Assembly (NCBI RefSeq): GCF_000613185.1
Contig: NZ_CCBB010000001.1
Location: 434,001-498,000 of the forward strand
Source of the DNA: Mycolicibacterium cosmeticum
GTDB taxonomy: Bacteria > Actinomycetota > Actinomycetes > Mycobacteriales > Mycobacteriaceae
Reading direction: 5' to 3'
Length of the DNA: 64,000 nt
Shown here: positions 25,761 to 34,719 of the stretch, in pieces
How positions within the stretch are numbered: position 1 is the first letter of the stretch
How the letters are laid out: every line of letters starts with the position of its first letter
The notes under the pieces: generated by a model
The model's database searches: none
Told to the model about the DNA's origin: nothing
The model's input: the letters and a program-made list of their open reading frames with translations, nothing else
Program-made: the position numbers and the translations under genes

Positions 25761-26156
25761 ATGCCGAAGGACAGCAACAGGATGCCTGAGAAATTGCGGG
25801 ATCTCATCGACCAGGAGACCGCGGCGACCGAAGCTGCGCAGGGCCAGGAATGGGAGGGTCCGCTGCCTGACCACGTGACGGTTTCCCGGCCGGGTCGGGC
25901 CCGCAGCAAGGTGCTACAAGTGCGACTCAACCCGGAGGAGTTCGATGCCCTGGAGCAGATCGCGGCGCAACGTGAGCTGCCGGTGTCGACGGTTGCGCGT
26001 GAGCAGCTGCTTGGATTGATCGCGCGTGAGGCGCAATCCGGAGAAACACGAGCGCAGGAACTGATCTGGCAGTTGACGATGGTGACAGATCGGTTGCGTG
26101 CGGTACTCCATGTGGACGGGATGCCGGATCCGCCAGCCGTAAAAGCGGAGCCGTAA
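25761..26156 (+). CDS. Ribbon-helix-helix antitoxin (BrnA-like)
   Basis: A 131-residue protein. Residues ~50-90 form an RHH/CopG-type domain: SKVLQVRLNPEEFDALEQIA followed by LPVSTVAREQLLG. The ~45 residues before it are acidic and flexible. A helical tail follows. The arrangement differs from classical BrnA, where the RHH is C-terminal, so the pairing rests on operon structure. The RBS AAGGAGG lies inside the toxin gene end and the ATG begins one base after the toxin stop. Function inferred: neutralise BrnT-like toxin and repress the shared promoter. Confidence 0.68.
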   Translation: MPKDSNRMPEKLRDLIDQETAATEAAQGQEWEGPLPDHVTVSRPGRARSKVLQVRLNPEEFDALEQIAAQRELPVSTVAREQLLGLIAREAQSGETRAQELIWQLTMVTDRLRAVLHVDGMPDPPAVKAEP

Positions 26157-26371
26157 GCACCCGGCGTGCGCGTGAGCGCGGCACGTCACCACCCCCCACA
26201 CCGGAAACACCTGGCGAGCTCCTGGCGATCCGTCGGCCGAAAGCGCGGAAAGCCGATGAGCAGTGGACGGTACGCCCAGACGCCGGCGCCACGTTACAAG
26301 AAGTGCCGGTAACCAGCACGACTCGATACGAATCTACGGGTCAGATACTGGATCTGGCCCCTGAGACGACA
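26157..26371. other. Gene-free stretch between the toxin-antitoxin module and the tRNA terminator
   Basis: About 215 bases with no convincing gene on either strand. Short open frames here lack start signals and coding character. I see no attachment-site repeat of the nearby tRNA. Confidence 0.5.
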
Positions 26372-26403
26372 ACAGGCCAGGGGCGAAACCGCCTCTGGCC
26401 TGT
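26372..26403 (-). terminator. Intrinsic terminator of tRNA-Asn
   Basis: The two 14-base arms (26372-26385 and 26390-26403) are complementary except for one position, with the 4-base loop GTTT on the minus strand. It begins 10 bases beyond the tRNA 3' end and is followed on the minus strand by TGTCGTCT, a weak T-rich tract. Confidence 0.75.
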
Positions 26404-26412
26404 GCGTTCTGG

Positions 26413-26485
26413 CTCCCCCGGATGGACTCGAACCATCAACCGTCCGATTAACAGTCGGAAGCTCTGCCAATTGAGCTACAGGGGA
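26413..26485 (-). tRNA. tRNA-Asn (GTT)
   Basis: A 73-base cloverleaf reads on the minus strand. The acceptor stem TCCCCTG pairs with CGGGGGA (one G-U pair). The D arm is GCTC/GAGC, the anticodon stem TCCGA/TCGGA with loop CTGTTAA, and the T arm GATGG/CCATC with loop TTCGAGT. The anticodon GTT is at 26450-26452. The discriminator base is G, and CCA is not encoded. It sits at the edge of a small accessory patch. Confidence 0.97.
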
Positions 26486-26631
26486 TTGAACCGAAAACAG
26501 ACTCTAGCCTATGGGGGCGGCACGACTCGAATCGGCACGTCAGCGCCACTTTCGGAAGGCAGGATGACCCGTCCACAGCTACGTGAGGCAGGATGGACAA
26601 CGTTCTGCAGTGATCCGGGGAGGGAGTACAC

Positions 26632-26883
26632 GTGTTCCGGTTCGTCTTCGTGCTGGGGGTCGGCTACGTGCTCGGCGCCAAGGCCGGCCGCCGGCGGTAC
26701 GAACAGATCGCCGGCACGTACCGCGCCGTCACCGAGAATCCGGCCACCAAGGCCGTACTGGATGCCGGGCGCCGCAAGCTTGCCGACCGGGTGTCCCCCG
26801 ATCCGGCGATGGTCCGATTGACGGCGATCGACGCCGAGACGACAGTGCTCGAACCGCTGGACGAGACCGCGGAGAAGCGTTAA
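26632..26883 (+). CDS. Small conserved mycobacterial protein (YtxH-like)
   Basis: An 83-residue protein with a hydrophobic N terminus containing a glycine-patterned membrane segment (FVLGVGYVLGAKAG), followed by a basic RRRYEQI stretch and a soluble acidic tail. This resembles YtxH-like single-pass proteins. It corresponds by size and position to Rv2342, just before dnaG. The start is GTG 26632 with GGGGAGGGAG upstream. The stop codon is interleaved with that of the convergent gene at TTAA. No function is established. Confidence 0.72.
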   Translation: MFRFVFVLGVGYVLGAKAGRRRYEQIAGTYRAVTENPATKAVLDAGRRKLADRVSPDPAMVRLTAIDAETTVLEPLDETAEKR

Positions 26884-27167
26884 CCGACGGGGACGTTCCA
26901 GGTCTGGCCGGGGAACAACGGGCCCGAGTTGACGCCGTTGCTACCCACCGAGATACCGGGGCTGCTGAATCCGGCACCACCGCCGCCACCGGAGTTCGAG
27001 TAGGACAGGCACTTGCCGTCCTCTTTGTTACCGAACCACGCCAGGCACGGCGGCTGAGCCTGCACCGAGCTCTGGGAGCCGGCGGCCGACAAGGCCACCA
27101 CCGGTGCCGCGGCCGTCGCGACCGCGAACGCGCCCACCAGGACCAGACGCCGAGCTGAAATGTTCAC
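26880..27167 (-). CDS. Small secreted protein with Gly/Ser-rich tail
   Basis: A 95-residue exported protein: signal peptide (LVLVGAFAVATAAAPVVAL) with cleavage near residue 28, then a mature part containing a Cys pair (PPCLAWFGNKEDGKCLSYS) and a glycine-rich segment before PLFPGQTWNVPVG. Similar short secreted proteins of unknown function are common in mycobacteria. The two cysteines 13 residues apart probably form a disulfide. Upstream AAAGG supports the ATG. Its stop is shared in TTAA with the convergent gene. Confidence 0.7.
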   Translation of the reverse strand: MNISARRLVLVGAFAVATAAAPVVALSAAGSQSSVQAQPPCLAWFGNKEDGKCLSYSNSGGGGGAGFSSPGISVGSNGVNSGPLFPGQTWNVPVG

Positions 27168-27223
27168 CGGGATGCCTTTCTGATGGCTTCGTCGGACGAC
27201 TCACCATAGCGTGCGAGGACAGA

Positions 27224-29134
27224 TCACGCAGTCATGTCGTCACCGCTGGCCTGCTCCAGCAGGCTGCGGCGATAGGTTTCCATGGCCACCAGATCACCGA
27301 ACAGCGCGTGGTACTCGTCGCTGTTGTCCACCGGCGACATCCGCTGCAGCTTGGATTTCACCTCGGCGATCTGCCGGCCCACCGACACCTCCTGCAGCCG
27401 GGCCAGCACCCCGGTGACATACCGGACCAGCTTCTCGTCGTCCTCGATCCGGATGGCCTCCACACCGAGTTCGTTGACGAGGTTCGCTCCTTCGGGCGTC
27501 TCCTGCAGGTCGCGCACCGCCTCGATCCACTGGGCACCGGACAGCCCGGCCGAGGTCCCGCCCGCGGCGGCGATGGCCGCCCGCACGGCGGCGTAGCCGG
27601 GATGGGTGAAGCTCTCGACGGTCAGCGAATCGAAGACCGGACCGGCCAGCCCCGGGTACTGCAGCGCCGCCTTGAGGGCTTCGCGTTGCGGGCGCAGCGT
27701 CGGATCGCGCGGATCGGGACGGGTGACGGCGGGCCGCGCCGGACGGGCGGGCGCCTCGGACCGGTTGTCGCGCCGGGCGCCGCCCTTGGGTCCCTTGCGC
27801 GCGGCTTCCTCCCGCACCCGGGCCAACACCTGGGCCACGTTGTCCCAGCCCACCCAGCCGGCCAACTGGCGAGCGTATTCGTCGCGCAGTGTCGGGTCCT
27901 TGATCCCGGCGACCATCGGCACGCACCGGCGCAGCGCGGCCACCCGGCCCTCGGCGCTGTCCAGGTTGTGATCGGTCAGCGCGGTACGGATGGCGAACTC
28001 GAACAGCGGGGCACGCCGGGCCACCAGGTCGCGCAGCGCGCCGTCGCCGTCGCGCAGACGCAGATCGCAGGGATCCATGCCGTCGGCGGCCACCGCCACG
28101 AACGACTGCCCGGCCAGGTTCTGCTCCCCCTCGAACGCCTTCACCGCAGCGGCCCGCCCCGCCGCGTCACCGTCGAAGACGTAGATCAGCTCGCCGCGAA
28201 AGAAGTTGTCGTCCATCATGAGTCGGCGCAGCATGGCCAGGTGGTCGTCACCGAAGGCGGTGCCGCATGCGGCGACGGCGGTGGTCACCCCGGCCATGTG
28301 CATGGCCATCACGTCGGTGTAGCCCTCGACGACGACGGCCTGATGCCCCTTGGCGATGTCGCGTTTGGCCAGATCCAACCCGAACAGCACCTGGGACTTC
28401 TTGTACAGCACCGTCTCCGAGGTGTTGACGTACTTCGCCTCGATGCGGTCGTCGTCGAACAACCGGCGCGCCCCGAAGCCGATGGTCTCCCCCGACGACG
28501 CGCGGATGGGCCACAACAACCGCCGGTGGAACCGGTCGATCGGGCCCCGCTGGCCCTGCCGGGACAGGCCGGCGGCCTCCAGCTCCTTGAACTCGAAACC
28601 CTTGCGCAGCAGGTGCTTTGTCAGGGTGTCCCAGCCTGCGGGCGCGAACCCGCAGCCGAACCGCTTGGCGGCCTCGGCGTCGAAGTTCCGGTCGATCAGG
28701 TACTGCCGGGCCGGGGCGGCATCCTCGGATTGCAACGCCTCGGCGTAGAACTCCTGGGCGGCGGCGTTGGCCGCGATCAGTCGGCTGCGGCTACCCCGGT
28801 CGCGTTGCACGTTGGCGGTGGTGCCGCCGGTGTAGGTGACGGTGTAGCCCACCTTGTCGGCCAGCAGCTCCACCGCCTCGACGAAGCTGACGTGTTCGAT
28901 CTTCTGTAGGAAGGCATAGACATCACCGCCTTCACCGCAGCCGAAGCAGTGGAAGTGGCCGTGGTTGGGCCGCACGTGGAACGACGGGGACTTCTCGTCG
29001 TGGAACGGGCACAGACCCTTGAGCGAGTCCACCCCGGCCCGGCGCAGCTGGACGTAATCGCCGACGACTTCCTCGATGCGGACACGTTCACGGATGGCCG
29101 CGATATCGCGATCCGCAATACGCCCCGAAGCCAT
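27224..29134 (-). CDS. dnaG: DNA primase DnaG
   Basis: A 636-residue primase. The N-terminal CHC2 zinc site is intact: CPFHDEKSPSFHV followed by HFHCFGCGEGGD. The TOPRIM catalytic centre shows EGYTDVMAMH (glutamate) and YVFDGDAAGRAA (DxD-type acidic pair). The C-terminal helicase-binding region covers residues ~480-636. It synthesises RNA primers at the replication fork. dgt follows upstream on the same strand with 20 bases between, so the two may be co-transcribed. It matches Rv2343c in order. Confidence 0.96.
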   Translation of the reverse strand: MASGRIADRDIAAIRERVRIEEVVGDYVQLRRAGVDSLKGLCPFHDEKSPSFHVRPNHGHFHCFGCGEGGDVYAFLQKIEHVSFVEAVELLADKVGYTVTYTGGTTANVQRDRGSRSRLIAANAAAQEFYAEALQSEDAAPARQYLIDRNFDAEAAKRFGCGFAPAGWDTLTKHLLRKGFEFKELEAAGLSRQGQRGPIDRFHRRLLWPIRASSGETIGFGARRLFDDDRIEAKYVNTSETVLYKKSQVLFGLDLAKRDIAKGHQAVVVEGYTDVMAMHMAGVTTAVAACGTAFGDDHLAMLRRLMMDDNFFRGELIYVFDGDAAGRAAAVKAFEGEQNLAGQSFVAVAADGMDPCDLRLRDGDGALRDLVARRAPLFEFAIRTALTDHNLDSAEGRVAALRRCVPMVAGIKDPTLRDEYARQLAGWVGWDNVAQVLARVREEAARKGPKGGARRDNRSEAPARPARPAVTRPDPRDPTLRPQREALKAALQYPGLAGPVFDSLTVESFTHPGYAAVRAAIAAAGGTSAGLSGAQWIEAVRDLQETPEGANLVNELGVEAIRIEDDEKLVRYVTGVLARLQEVSVGRQIAEVKSKLQRMSPVDNSDEYHALFGDLVAMETYRRSLLEQASGDDMTA

Positions 29135-29154
29135 CGGATCAGTCTAGAGGCCGG

Positions 29155-30423
29155 TCACAAGGGCTTGCGCGAACGCGCCTCGTAGACCCGTTCCAACCGG
29201 CTCTCGGTGTAGGACGCGATCTGGTCGACCACCACCCGCAGCCGCGCCCCGTCGTCGGCGGCGGCCTCGAACTCGGCGGCGAACTGCGGGTCCAGGCTGC
29301 CCGGCGCCTGTGCCCACAACACCAGCGCGACCTCCTCGACGAGGGTGCGCTGATCGGCCTGCACCTGCAGGTGCCGGTGGTCGGACATGATGAACTGCAG
29401 GGCCAGCATCTTGAGCACCGCCACCTCGGCCCGCACCAGGGCCGGCACGGCCAGTTCGGTGTCGTAGCGGCGCAGCGGTCCGGTCCCGGCTTGCGCCTGT
29501 GTCGCGGTGATGGCCGCGTTGGCGAACCGGCCCACCAGTTCACTGGTCATGTTCTTCAGCCCGACCGACGCCGCCAAGGTGCCGTCGAACTTGCCGACCG
29601 CGGCCACCACCGGCACCTCCGACAGCCGCTGCGCGGCCGCCACCAGTTCGTCGTGGCTGACCGTCGGGAACGCCTCGGCCCCCAGCCGGGCCAGCGCGTC
29701 GGCGGCGTCGGCATCGGCGAGCACCCGCAGGTCGATGCGTCCGGAGATCACCCCGTCCTCGACGTCGTGCACCGAGTAGGCGACATCGTCGGCCCAGTCC
29801 ATCACCTGCGCTTCCAGGCAGGTCCGCTCTGCGGGCGCACCGGCCCGCATCCACGCCGCCGCCTCGGCGTCGTCGTCGTAGAAACCGAACTTCTTGCGCA
29901 CCCCCTCGCGATACCAGGGGTACTTCGTCACCGCGTCCAGCGCCGCGCGGGTGAGATTCAGCCCCGCGGAACGACCGTCGGGGTCAAGTATTTTCGGCTC
30001 CAGCCGGGTCAGGATGCGGAAATTCTGGGCATTGCCCTCGAACCCGCCGAACGGCTTGGCGATCTCGTTGAGCGCGCGTTCGCCGTTATGCCCGTACGGC
30101 GGGTGGCCGATGTCATGGGCCAGCCCGGCCAGGTCCACCAGGTCGGGATCGCAGCCCAGCCCGACGGCCATCCCGCGGCCGATCTGGGCCACCTCCAGCG
30201 AGTGGGTGAGCCGGGTGCGTGGGGTGTCGCCCTGCCGGGGACCGACCACCTGGGTCTTATCGGCCAGCCGGCGCAGCGCCGCACAGTGCAACACCCGGGC
30301 CCGGTCCCTGGCGAAATCGGTGCGGTGCTCGGTCCCGGTTCCGGGCAGCGCGGCACCTTTGGGCGCCTCGGTCACCAGGCGCTGCCTGTCGAGGTCGGTA
30401 TAGAGATCGGTCACGGTGCCCAC
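29155..30423 (-). CDS. dgt: Deoxyguanosinetriphosphate triphosphohydrolase-like protein Dgt
   Basis: A 422-residue HD-domain phosphohydrolase. The metal ligands are visible: [15 protein letters not shown] (His), [15 protein letters not shown] (HD pair) and [17 protein letters not shown] (the last Asp). Such enzymes hydrolyse dNTPs to deoxynucleoside and triphosphate, adjusting dNTP pools. Coupling with dnaG fits a replication role. The start is GTG 30423; an in-frame GTG nine bases downstream (MTDLYTDLD) is a near-equal alternative. Corresponds to Rv2344c. Confidence 0.93.
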   Translation of the reverse strand: MGTVTDLYTDLDRQRLVTEAPKGAALPGTGTEHRTDFARDRARVLHCAALRRLADKTQVVGPRQGDTPRTRLTHSLEVAQIGRGMAVGLGCDPDLVDLAGLAHDIGHPPYGHNGERALNEIAKPFGGFEGNAQNFRILTRLEPKILDPDGRSAGLNLTRAALDAVTKYPWYREGVRKKFGFYDDDAEAAAWMRAGAPAERTCLEAQVMDWADDVAYSVHDVEDGVISGRIDLRVLADADAADALARLGAEAFPTVSHDELVAAAQRLSEVPVVAAVGKFDGTLAASVGLKNMTSELVGRFANAAITATQAQAGTGPLRRYDTELAVPALVRAEVAVLKMLALQFIMSDHRHLQVQADQRTLVEEVALVLWAQAPGSLDPQFAAEFEAAADDGARLRVVVDQIASYTESRLERVYEARSRKPL

Positions 30424-30442
30424 TGGCGGACAGTCTGCCAGC

Positions 30443-30448
30443 TAGATT
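30443..30448 (+). promoter_or_regulatory. -10 box for leaderless TPM-protein transcript
   Basis: TAGATT is followed by seven bases and the ATG at 30456, with no ribosome site. The box lies about 20 bases from the divergent dgt start. Confidence 0.5.
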
Positions 30449-30455
30449 TGCGGTC

Positions 30456-32477
30456 ATGCGCCTCGCCCGCCTGCTCGGCATGATCCTCGCGATGCTGTCC
30501 GTCGGCCTGCTGCTGGCACCCGCGGGGCAAGCCAAGCCGCCGTTCCGGTTGCCCAGCCAAATAGTCGACGGTGCAAACGCGCTCAGCGGCCAGGACTTCA
30601 ACCGCGTCACCCAGGCCATCGACAAGCTCTACGCCGACCGGCATGTCCGGCTGTGGGTGGTGTACGTGGACACCTTCTCCGGCCAGGACGCCGAACCGTG
30701 GGCCCGGGCCACCCTCGAGGCCAGCGACCTGGGCCCCTACGACGCGTTGCTGGCCGTGGCCACCACCGACCGGGCGTACGCGTTCCTGGCCGGCGGGGTG
30801 GCCGCCAGCAACGCCGAAGCGAACACCCTGCGCCGCAACGACATCGAGCCGGCGCTGCACGACGACAATTGGGCGCAGGCCGCCATCGCCGCCGCCGAGG
30901 GCCTGGCCGCCAACGCCTCCTCGACGACGGGGCCTTCTACATCGTCGGGGGCCGAGATGAACTGGGTCGGCTTGCTGGCCATCCTCGCGGTGATCGTGCT
31001 GGCCGTGGTGGTCCTGGTGCTGTGGCAGCGCCGGCGTCGCCGTAAGCGCCGCGCCGCGGACTTCGCGGCCGCCCAGCGTGCCGACCCGACCGATCCCAAT
31101 GCACTGGCCGCGATGCCGCTCGACACGTTGGACGACCTGTCCCGCTCGATCGTCGTCGACGTCGACAACGCGGTACGCACCAGTGACAACGAGCTGGCGC
31201 TGGCCGTCGAGGAGTTCGGCGAGAAGGACACCGCCCCGTTCGTTGCCGCGGTCGACGCCGCCAAAACGACGCTGGGGCAGGCGTTCAACGTGCGCCAGAT
31301 CCTCGACGACACCGTGCCCGAGACCCCCGCGCAGCGCCGCGACCTGCTGACCCGGGTGGTGGTCGCCGCCGCCAAGGCCGACCGTGAACTCGAGGCCCAG
31401 CGCGGTGCGTTCGCTGCGCTGCGCGATCTGGTGATCAACGCGCCCGCCCGGCTGGACACCTTGACCCAGCAGATGGTCGACCTCAGCGCGCGGATCGGAC
31501 CGTCCGAGCAGACCCTGGCCGGGCTGCACCAACAGTTCGCCGATGCCGCCTTGACCTCCGTCGCGGGCAATGTCGAAACCGCCAAGCAGCGTTTGGCTTT
31601 CGCCGACCAGAACATCACCAACGCCCGCAACCTGGTCGCCCGCCCGGTCGGCAGCCAAGCGGGCCTGGTCGATTCGGTGCGCGCCGCCGAATCCGCCCTG
31701 GGCCAAGCGCGCACCCTGCTGGATGCCGTGGACAGCGCCGCCACCGACATCAACCGCGCCATCGCGGCGCTGCCCGCCGCGATCGCCGACATCCAGAACG
31801 GCATCGATGCCGCGGGTGCCCAACTGGCGCAGGGCAATCTCACCCAGGCCGCCGCCCTGACCGCCGCGCGCGACGCCGCCGTGCAGGCGGTGTCCGCCGC
31901 GAAGGGCGCCGGCGGCACCGACCCGCTGGGCGCCTTCACCAGTTTGAGCGCCGCCGACGCCGACCTGGACCGGCTGCTGGCCGCGGTCACCGAGGAGCGC
32001 GAGACCACCGAACGGTTACGCCGCGCGTACGGTCAGGCGTTGTTCAGCGCCCAGACCCGGATACGCGGTGTCTCGGATTTCATCGACACCCGCAGGGGCA
32101 GCGTCGGCCCGGAGGCGCGCACCAAGCTGGCCGAGGCGGTGCGCCAATTGCAGGCCGCCCAGGACCGGCAGGCCGGCAATCTCGGCGAGGCGATCCAGTA
32201 CGCCAACGGGGCGGCGGCCCTGGCCGCCCAGGCGCAGTCATTGGCCAACGAGGATGTGGCCGCCGCGCAGCGCCACTACGGCGGGTACGGCGGCGGGTAC
32301 GGCGGCGGCGGTTCGAATGCGGGCGCCGTGCTGGGCGGCATCATCATCGGCAACATCTTGTCCGGCGCGCTGCGCGGCGGGCTGGGCGGCAGTGTCGGCG
32401 GCGGCTGGAGCCCCACCTCGTTCGGCGGCTCGGGCAGCTCCGGCGGTTCGTTCGGTGGGGGCGGCGGGCGCTTCTAG
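30456..32477 (+). CDS. TPM-domain membrane protein with long helical region
   Basis: A 673-residue protein. A signal peptide (MLSVGLLLAPAGQA) leads to an extracytoplasmic TPM domain (residues ~40-160) with IVDGANALS, VRLWVVYVDTFSG and ALLAVATTDRAYAFLAGG. A transmembrane helix lies near residues 170-190 (LLAILAVIVLAVVVLVLW). The long cytoplasmic part is alpha-helical and coiled-coil-like and ends in a Gly/Ser/Tyr-rich tail (~600-673). TPM proteins have been linked to photosystem repair in plants and to membrane quality control in bacteria; the mycobacterial role is unknown. It corresponds to Rv2345. Its stop overlaps the convergent hxlR gene by four bases. Confidence 0.82.
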   Translation: MRLARLLGMILAMLSVGLLLAPAGQAKPPFRLPSQIVDGANALSGQDFNRVTQAIDKLYADRHVRLWVVYVDTFSGQDAEPWARATLEASDLGPYDALLAVATTDRAYAFLAGGVAASNAEANTLRRNDIEPALHDDNWAQAAIAAAEGLAANASSTTGPSTSSGAEMNWVGLLAILAVIVLAVVVLVLWQRRRRRKRRAADFAAAQRADPTDPNALAAMPLDTLDDLSRSIVVDVDNAVRTSDNELALAVEEFGEKDTAPFVAAVDAAKTTLGQAFNVRQILDDTVPETPAQRRDLLTRVVVAAAKADRELEAQRGAFAALRDLVINAPARLDTLTQQMVDLSARIGPSEQTLAGLHQQFADAALTSVAGNVETAKQRLAFADQNITNARNLVARPVGSQAGLVDSVRAAESALGQARTLLDAVDSAATDINRAIAALPAAIADIQNGIDAAGAQLAQGNLTQAAALTAARDAAVQAVSAAKGAGGTDPLGAFTSLSAADADLDRLLAAVTEERETTERLRRAYGQALFSAQTRIRGVSDFIDTRRGSVGPEARTKLAEAVRQLQAAQDRQAGNLGEAIQYANGAAALAAQAQSLANEDVAAAQRHYGGYGGGYGGGGSNAGAVLGGIIIGNILSGALRGGLGGSVGGGWSPTSFGGSGSSGGSFGGGGGRF

Positions 32478-32923
32478 TCGGTCGGCGCCACCAGGGCGAC
32501 CCGCGGCGCGGGCACCGTGCTGCCGTCGCGCCGGCGGAAGCCGATGCCCACCGCCTCCCCGGTGTCGGCCTCCACGAACCGGTAGGCGCTGCTGTCCGGC
32601 CGGGCCAGGTGGGTGTGGCCCCACTGACCGATGGCCGCCAACACCGGCACCAGATCGTGGCCGGCCTCGGTAAGCACATATCGACTGCGGGTGCGGTCAC
32701 CGGGCTCCTGGTAATCGACCACCTCCAGGATTCCGGCGGCGACCAGCTCCGAGAGCCGTGCACTGAGCACGTCGGAGGCCACGCCGAGGCGCTGCTTGAA
32801 CTCCGAGAACCGGGTGCGGCCCAGCAGCGCCTCACGGATGATCAGCACCGCCCACCGCTGCCCCAGGACGGACATCGTGCGGGCGATGGGGCAGGGATCG
32901 TCGAGCCATGAAGCGGTGCGCAT
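32474..32923 (-). CDS. HxlR family transcriptional regulator
   Basis: A 149-residue winged-helix protein. The HxlR hallmark is present: CPIARTMSVLGQRWAVLII near residue 10 (conserved Cys), followed by the recognition region RFSEFKQRLGVASDVLSARL and ILEVVDYQEPGDRTRSRYVL (wing). Some HxlR members sense oxidants or aldehydes through that cysteine. It is divergent from an SDR/alcohol-dehydrogenase operon, its likely target. ATG 32923 is preferred over GTG 32929 because TAGAAT stands exactly six bases upstream of the ATG on this strand, suggesting leaderless transcription from it. Confidence 0.85.
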   Translation of the reverse strand: MRTASWLDDPCPIARTMSVLGQRWAVLIIREALLGRTRFSEFKQRLGVASDVLSARLSELVAAGILEVVDYQEPGDRTRSRYVLTEAGHDLVPVLAAIGQWGHTHLARPDSSAYRFVEADTGEAVGIGFRRRDGSTVPAPRVALVAPTD

Positions 32924-32929
32924 GGTCAC

Positions 32930-32942
32930 ATTCTACCTAGGT
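32930..32942. promoter_or_regulatory. hxlR -10 box overlapping a palindrome
   Basis: ATTCTA at 32930-32935 reads TAGAAT (-10) on the minus strand. It abuts and shares a base with the perfect palindrome ACCTAGGT (32935-32942). The palindrome also touches TTGGAA (32942-32947), a plausible -35 for the operon on the other strand, with TACGTT at 32966-32971 as -10 (18-base spacing). A regulator bound here would cover both promoters. Confidence 0.5.
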
Positions 32943-33003
32943 TGGAAATGCAAACTCAGCACTGCTACGTTGACGCGAGCAGAACCCGAAAAGGAGAAGA
33001 CCA

Positions 33004-33681
33004 ATGACAGGAACTCAGGTGGCCGGCGCGACGGTCCTGGTAACCGGCGGACAGCAAGGTCTCGGCAAGGCAATCGTCGCCGCGTTGCTCGACGCCGGCG
33101 CCGCCAAGGTGTACTCGACCAGCCGCCGGCCGGGTACCCCGGTCGATCCGCGGGTGGTGGTGATCCAAGCCGATGTCACCGACGATGCATCGGTGGCCGA
33201 ACTGGCCAAGGCGGCCGGTGACGCCACCATCGTGGTGAACAACGCGGGCACACTTGGCGGCCAGTCGCTGCTGACCGACGACCTCGACGACGTCCGATCC
33301 GTACTGGAAACCAATCTCTACGGGCCACTGCGGGTCACCCGGGCGTTCGCGCCCCTGCTGGCCGGCCGCGGCGGCACCATCGTCAACGTTGCATCGGTGC
33401 TGTCCTGGTTGCCCGGATTCGGGTCCTATGGCGTCTCCAAGGCCGCGCTGTGGTCGGCCACCAATTCGCTGCGCCTGGAACTGGAACAGCAAGGCACCCA
33501 GGTCATCGGCGCCTACCTCGGCTACACCGACACCGATATGGCAGCCGATTTCGATGTGCCCAAGAACGATCCGGCCGATGTCGCCCGCCAGATCGTGGAC
33601 GGGATCATCGCCGGCACACCGGAAGTCCTGGCCGACGACCTCACCCGCCAGGTGCACGCTCCCCTGCACCCGGTCGCCTAG
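33004..33681 (+). CDS. Short-chain dehydrogenase/reductase
   Basis: A 225-residue classical SDR. The cofactor loop is TGGQQGLG near residue 15, the NNAG motif is VVNNAGTLG, the serine is in VNVASVLSW and the catalytic YxxxK is SYGVSKAAL. The basic residues after strand 2 (TSRRPG) favour NADP(H). It is the first gene of a three-gene operon with an alcohol dehydrogenase and a DUF302-like protein, divergent from the HxlR regulator. Ribosome site AAAAGGAGAAG. The substrate is unknown; aldehyde or ketone reduction in detoxification is the inferred role. Confidence 0.88.
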   Translation: MTGTQVAGATVLVTGGQQGLGKAIVAALLDAGAAKVYSTSRRPGTPVDPRVVVIQADVTDDASVAELAKAAGDATIVVNNAGTLGGQSLLTDDLDDVRSVLETNLYGPLRVTRAFAPLLAGRGGTIVNVASVLSWLPGFGSYGVSKAALWSATNSLRLELEQQGTQVIGAYLGYTDTDMAADFDVPKNDPADVARQIVDGIIAGTPEVLADDLTRQVHAPLHPVA

Positions 33682-33693
33682 GAGCATCCGAAC

Positions 33694-34719
33694 ATGGCTA
33701 CCTACAAGGCTTTTCAGGTCACCGGCCAGCGGCAGTTCGCCCTCGTCGAACGCGACGTCGTGCCACCGCCACCCGGCCAGGTGCGGGTGCGGGTACACAG
33801 CTGCGGCGTCTGCCACAGCGACGTGCTGGCCGTCGAGGGCCAGCGACCCGATCCGCAGCAGCCGGTGGTGCCCGGCCACGAGATCGTCGGCGTCGTGGAC
33901 GCCGTGGGTGACGGCGTTCACGCCTGGGCGCCCGGCGACCGGGTCGGGATCGGCTTCCTCGGCGGACAGTGCAACGAATGCGAGTTCTGTCGCCGCGGCG
34001 ACTTCGTCAACTGCCTCGACCAGCCCACCCCCGGCACCAGTACCGACGGCGGCTATGCCGAAGTCGTCTATGCCCGGGCGACCGGGCTGGTGCGGGTGCC
34101 CGACGGGCTGGCACCCAATCTCGCCGCTCCCCTGCTGTGCGCGGGTGTCACGACCTTCAACGCACTGCGCAACGCGCCGGCCACCCCGGGCTCCCTGGTG
34201 GGCATCCAAGGCCTCGGCGGGCTCGGGCATCTCGGCGTGCAGTACGCCAAGGCACTGGGCTTCCGGGTCGCGGCGATCGCCCGCGGTCCCGAAAAAGCCG
34301 ACCTGGCCAAACAATTGGGCGCCGAGTTCTACATCGACAGCGCCGCCGAGGATCCGGGCGCGGCGTTGACCGCGCTCGGCGGGGCGGCGGCCGTCGTGGC
34401 CACCGCCGCCAGTGGTGCATCGATGGGCCCGCTGGTGGCCGGCCTGCGCCCGCGCGGCCAGCTGGTGGTGGTCGGCGCCGCGTTCGACCCGATCGCCCTG
34501 AACACCACCGATCTCATCTTCGGCGCCCGCAGCGTCGTCGGCAGCCTCACCGGTTCCTCGATCGAGAACGAGGACAACCTGGCGTTCAGCCTCGCCAACG
34601 GCATCGCGCCGATGATCGAGGTGATGCCGTTCGAGGATGCTCCGCAGGCCTACGAACGGATGATGTCCGGTAAGGCCAGGTTCCGGGTGGTCCTGGAGAT
34701 CGCGGGAGAGCAGTCGTGA
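33694..34719 (+). CDS. Zinc-dependent alcohol dehydrogenase
   Basis: A 341-residue medium-chain dehydrogenase. Catalytic zinc ligands are in CGVCHSDV and VPGHEIVG, the structural zinc is bound by CNECEFCRRGDFVNC (four Cys), and the cofactor fold is GIQGLGGLGHLGVQYAKALG. This is the AdhA/AdhP-like group of NAD(P)-dependent alcohol dehydrogenases. It lies 12 bases after the SDR and its stop overlaps the next gene (GTGA). Together with the HxlR regulator it looks like an inducible aldehyde/alcohol response operon. Confidence 0.93.
   Translation: MATYKAFQVTGQRQFALVERDVVPPPPGQVRVRVHSCGVCHSDVLAVEGQRPDPQQPVVPGHEIVGVVDAVGDGVHAWAPGDRVGIGFLGGQCNECEFCRRGDFVNCLDQPTPGTSTDGGYAEVVYARATGLVRVPDGLAPNLAAPLLCAGVTTFNALRNAPATPGSLVGIQGLGGLGHLGVQYAKALGFRVAAIARGPEKADLAKQLGAEFYIDSAAEDPGAALTALGGAAAVVATAASGASMGPLVAGLRPRGQLVVVGAAFDPIALNTTDLIFGARSVVGSLTGSSIENEDNLAFSLANGIAPMIEVMPFEDAPQAYERMMSGKARFRVVLEIAGEQS

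Noticed and set aside
24522..26485. Integrated element using tRNA-Asn as attachment site
   Set aside because: The patch is less GC-rich and ends near the tRNA, but I see no duplicated tRNA 3' end and no integrase gene.
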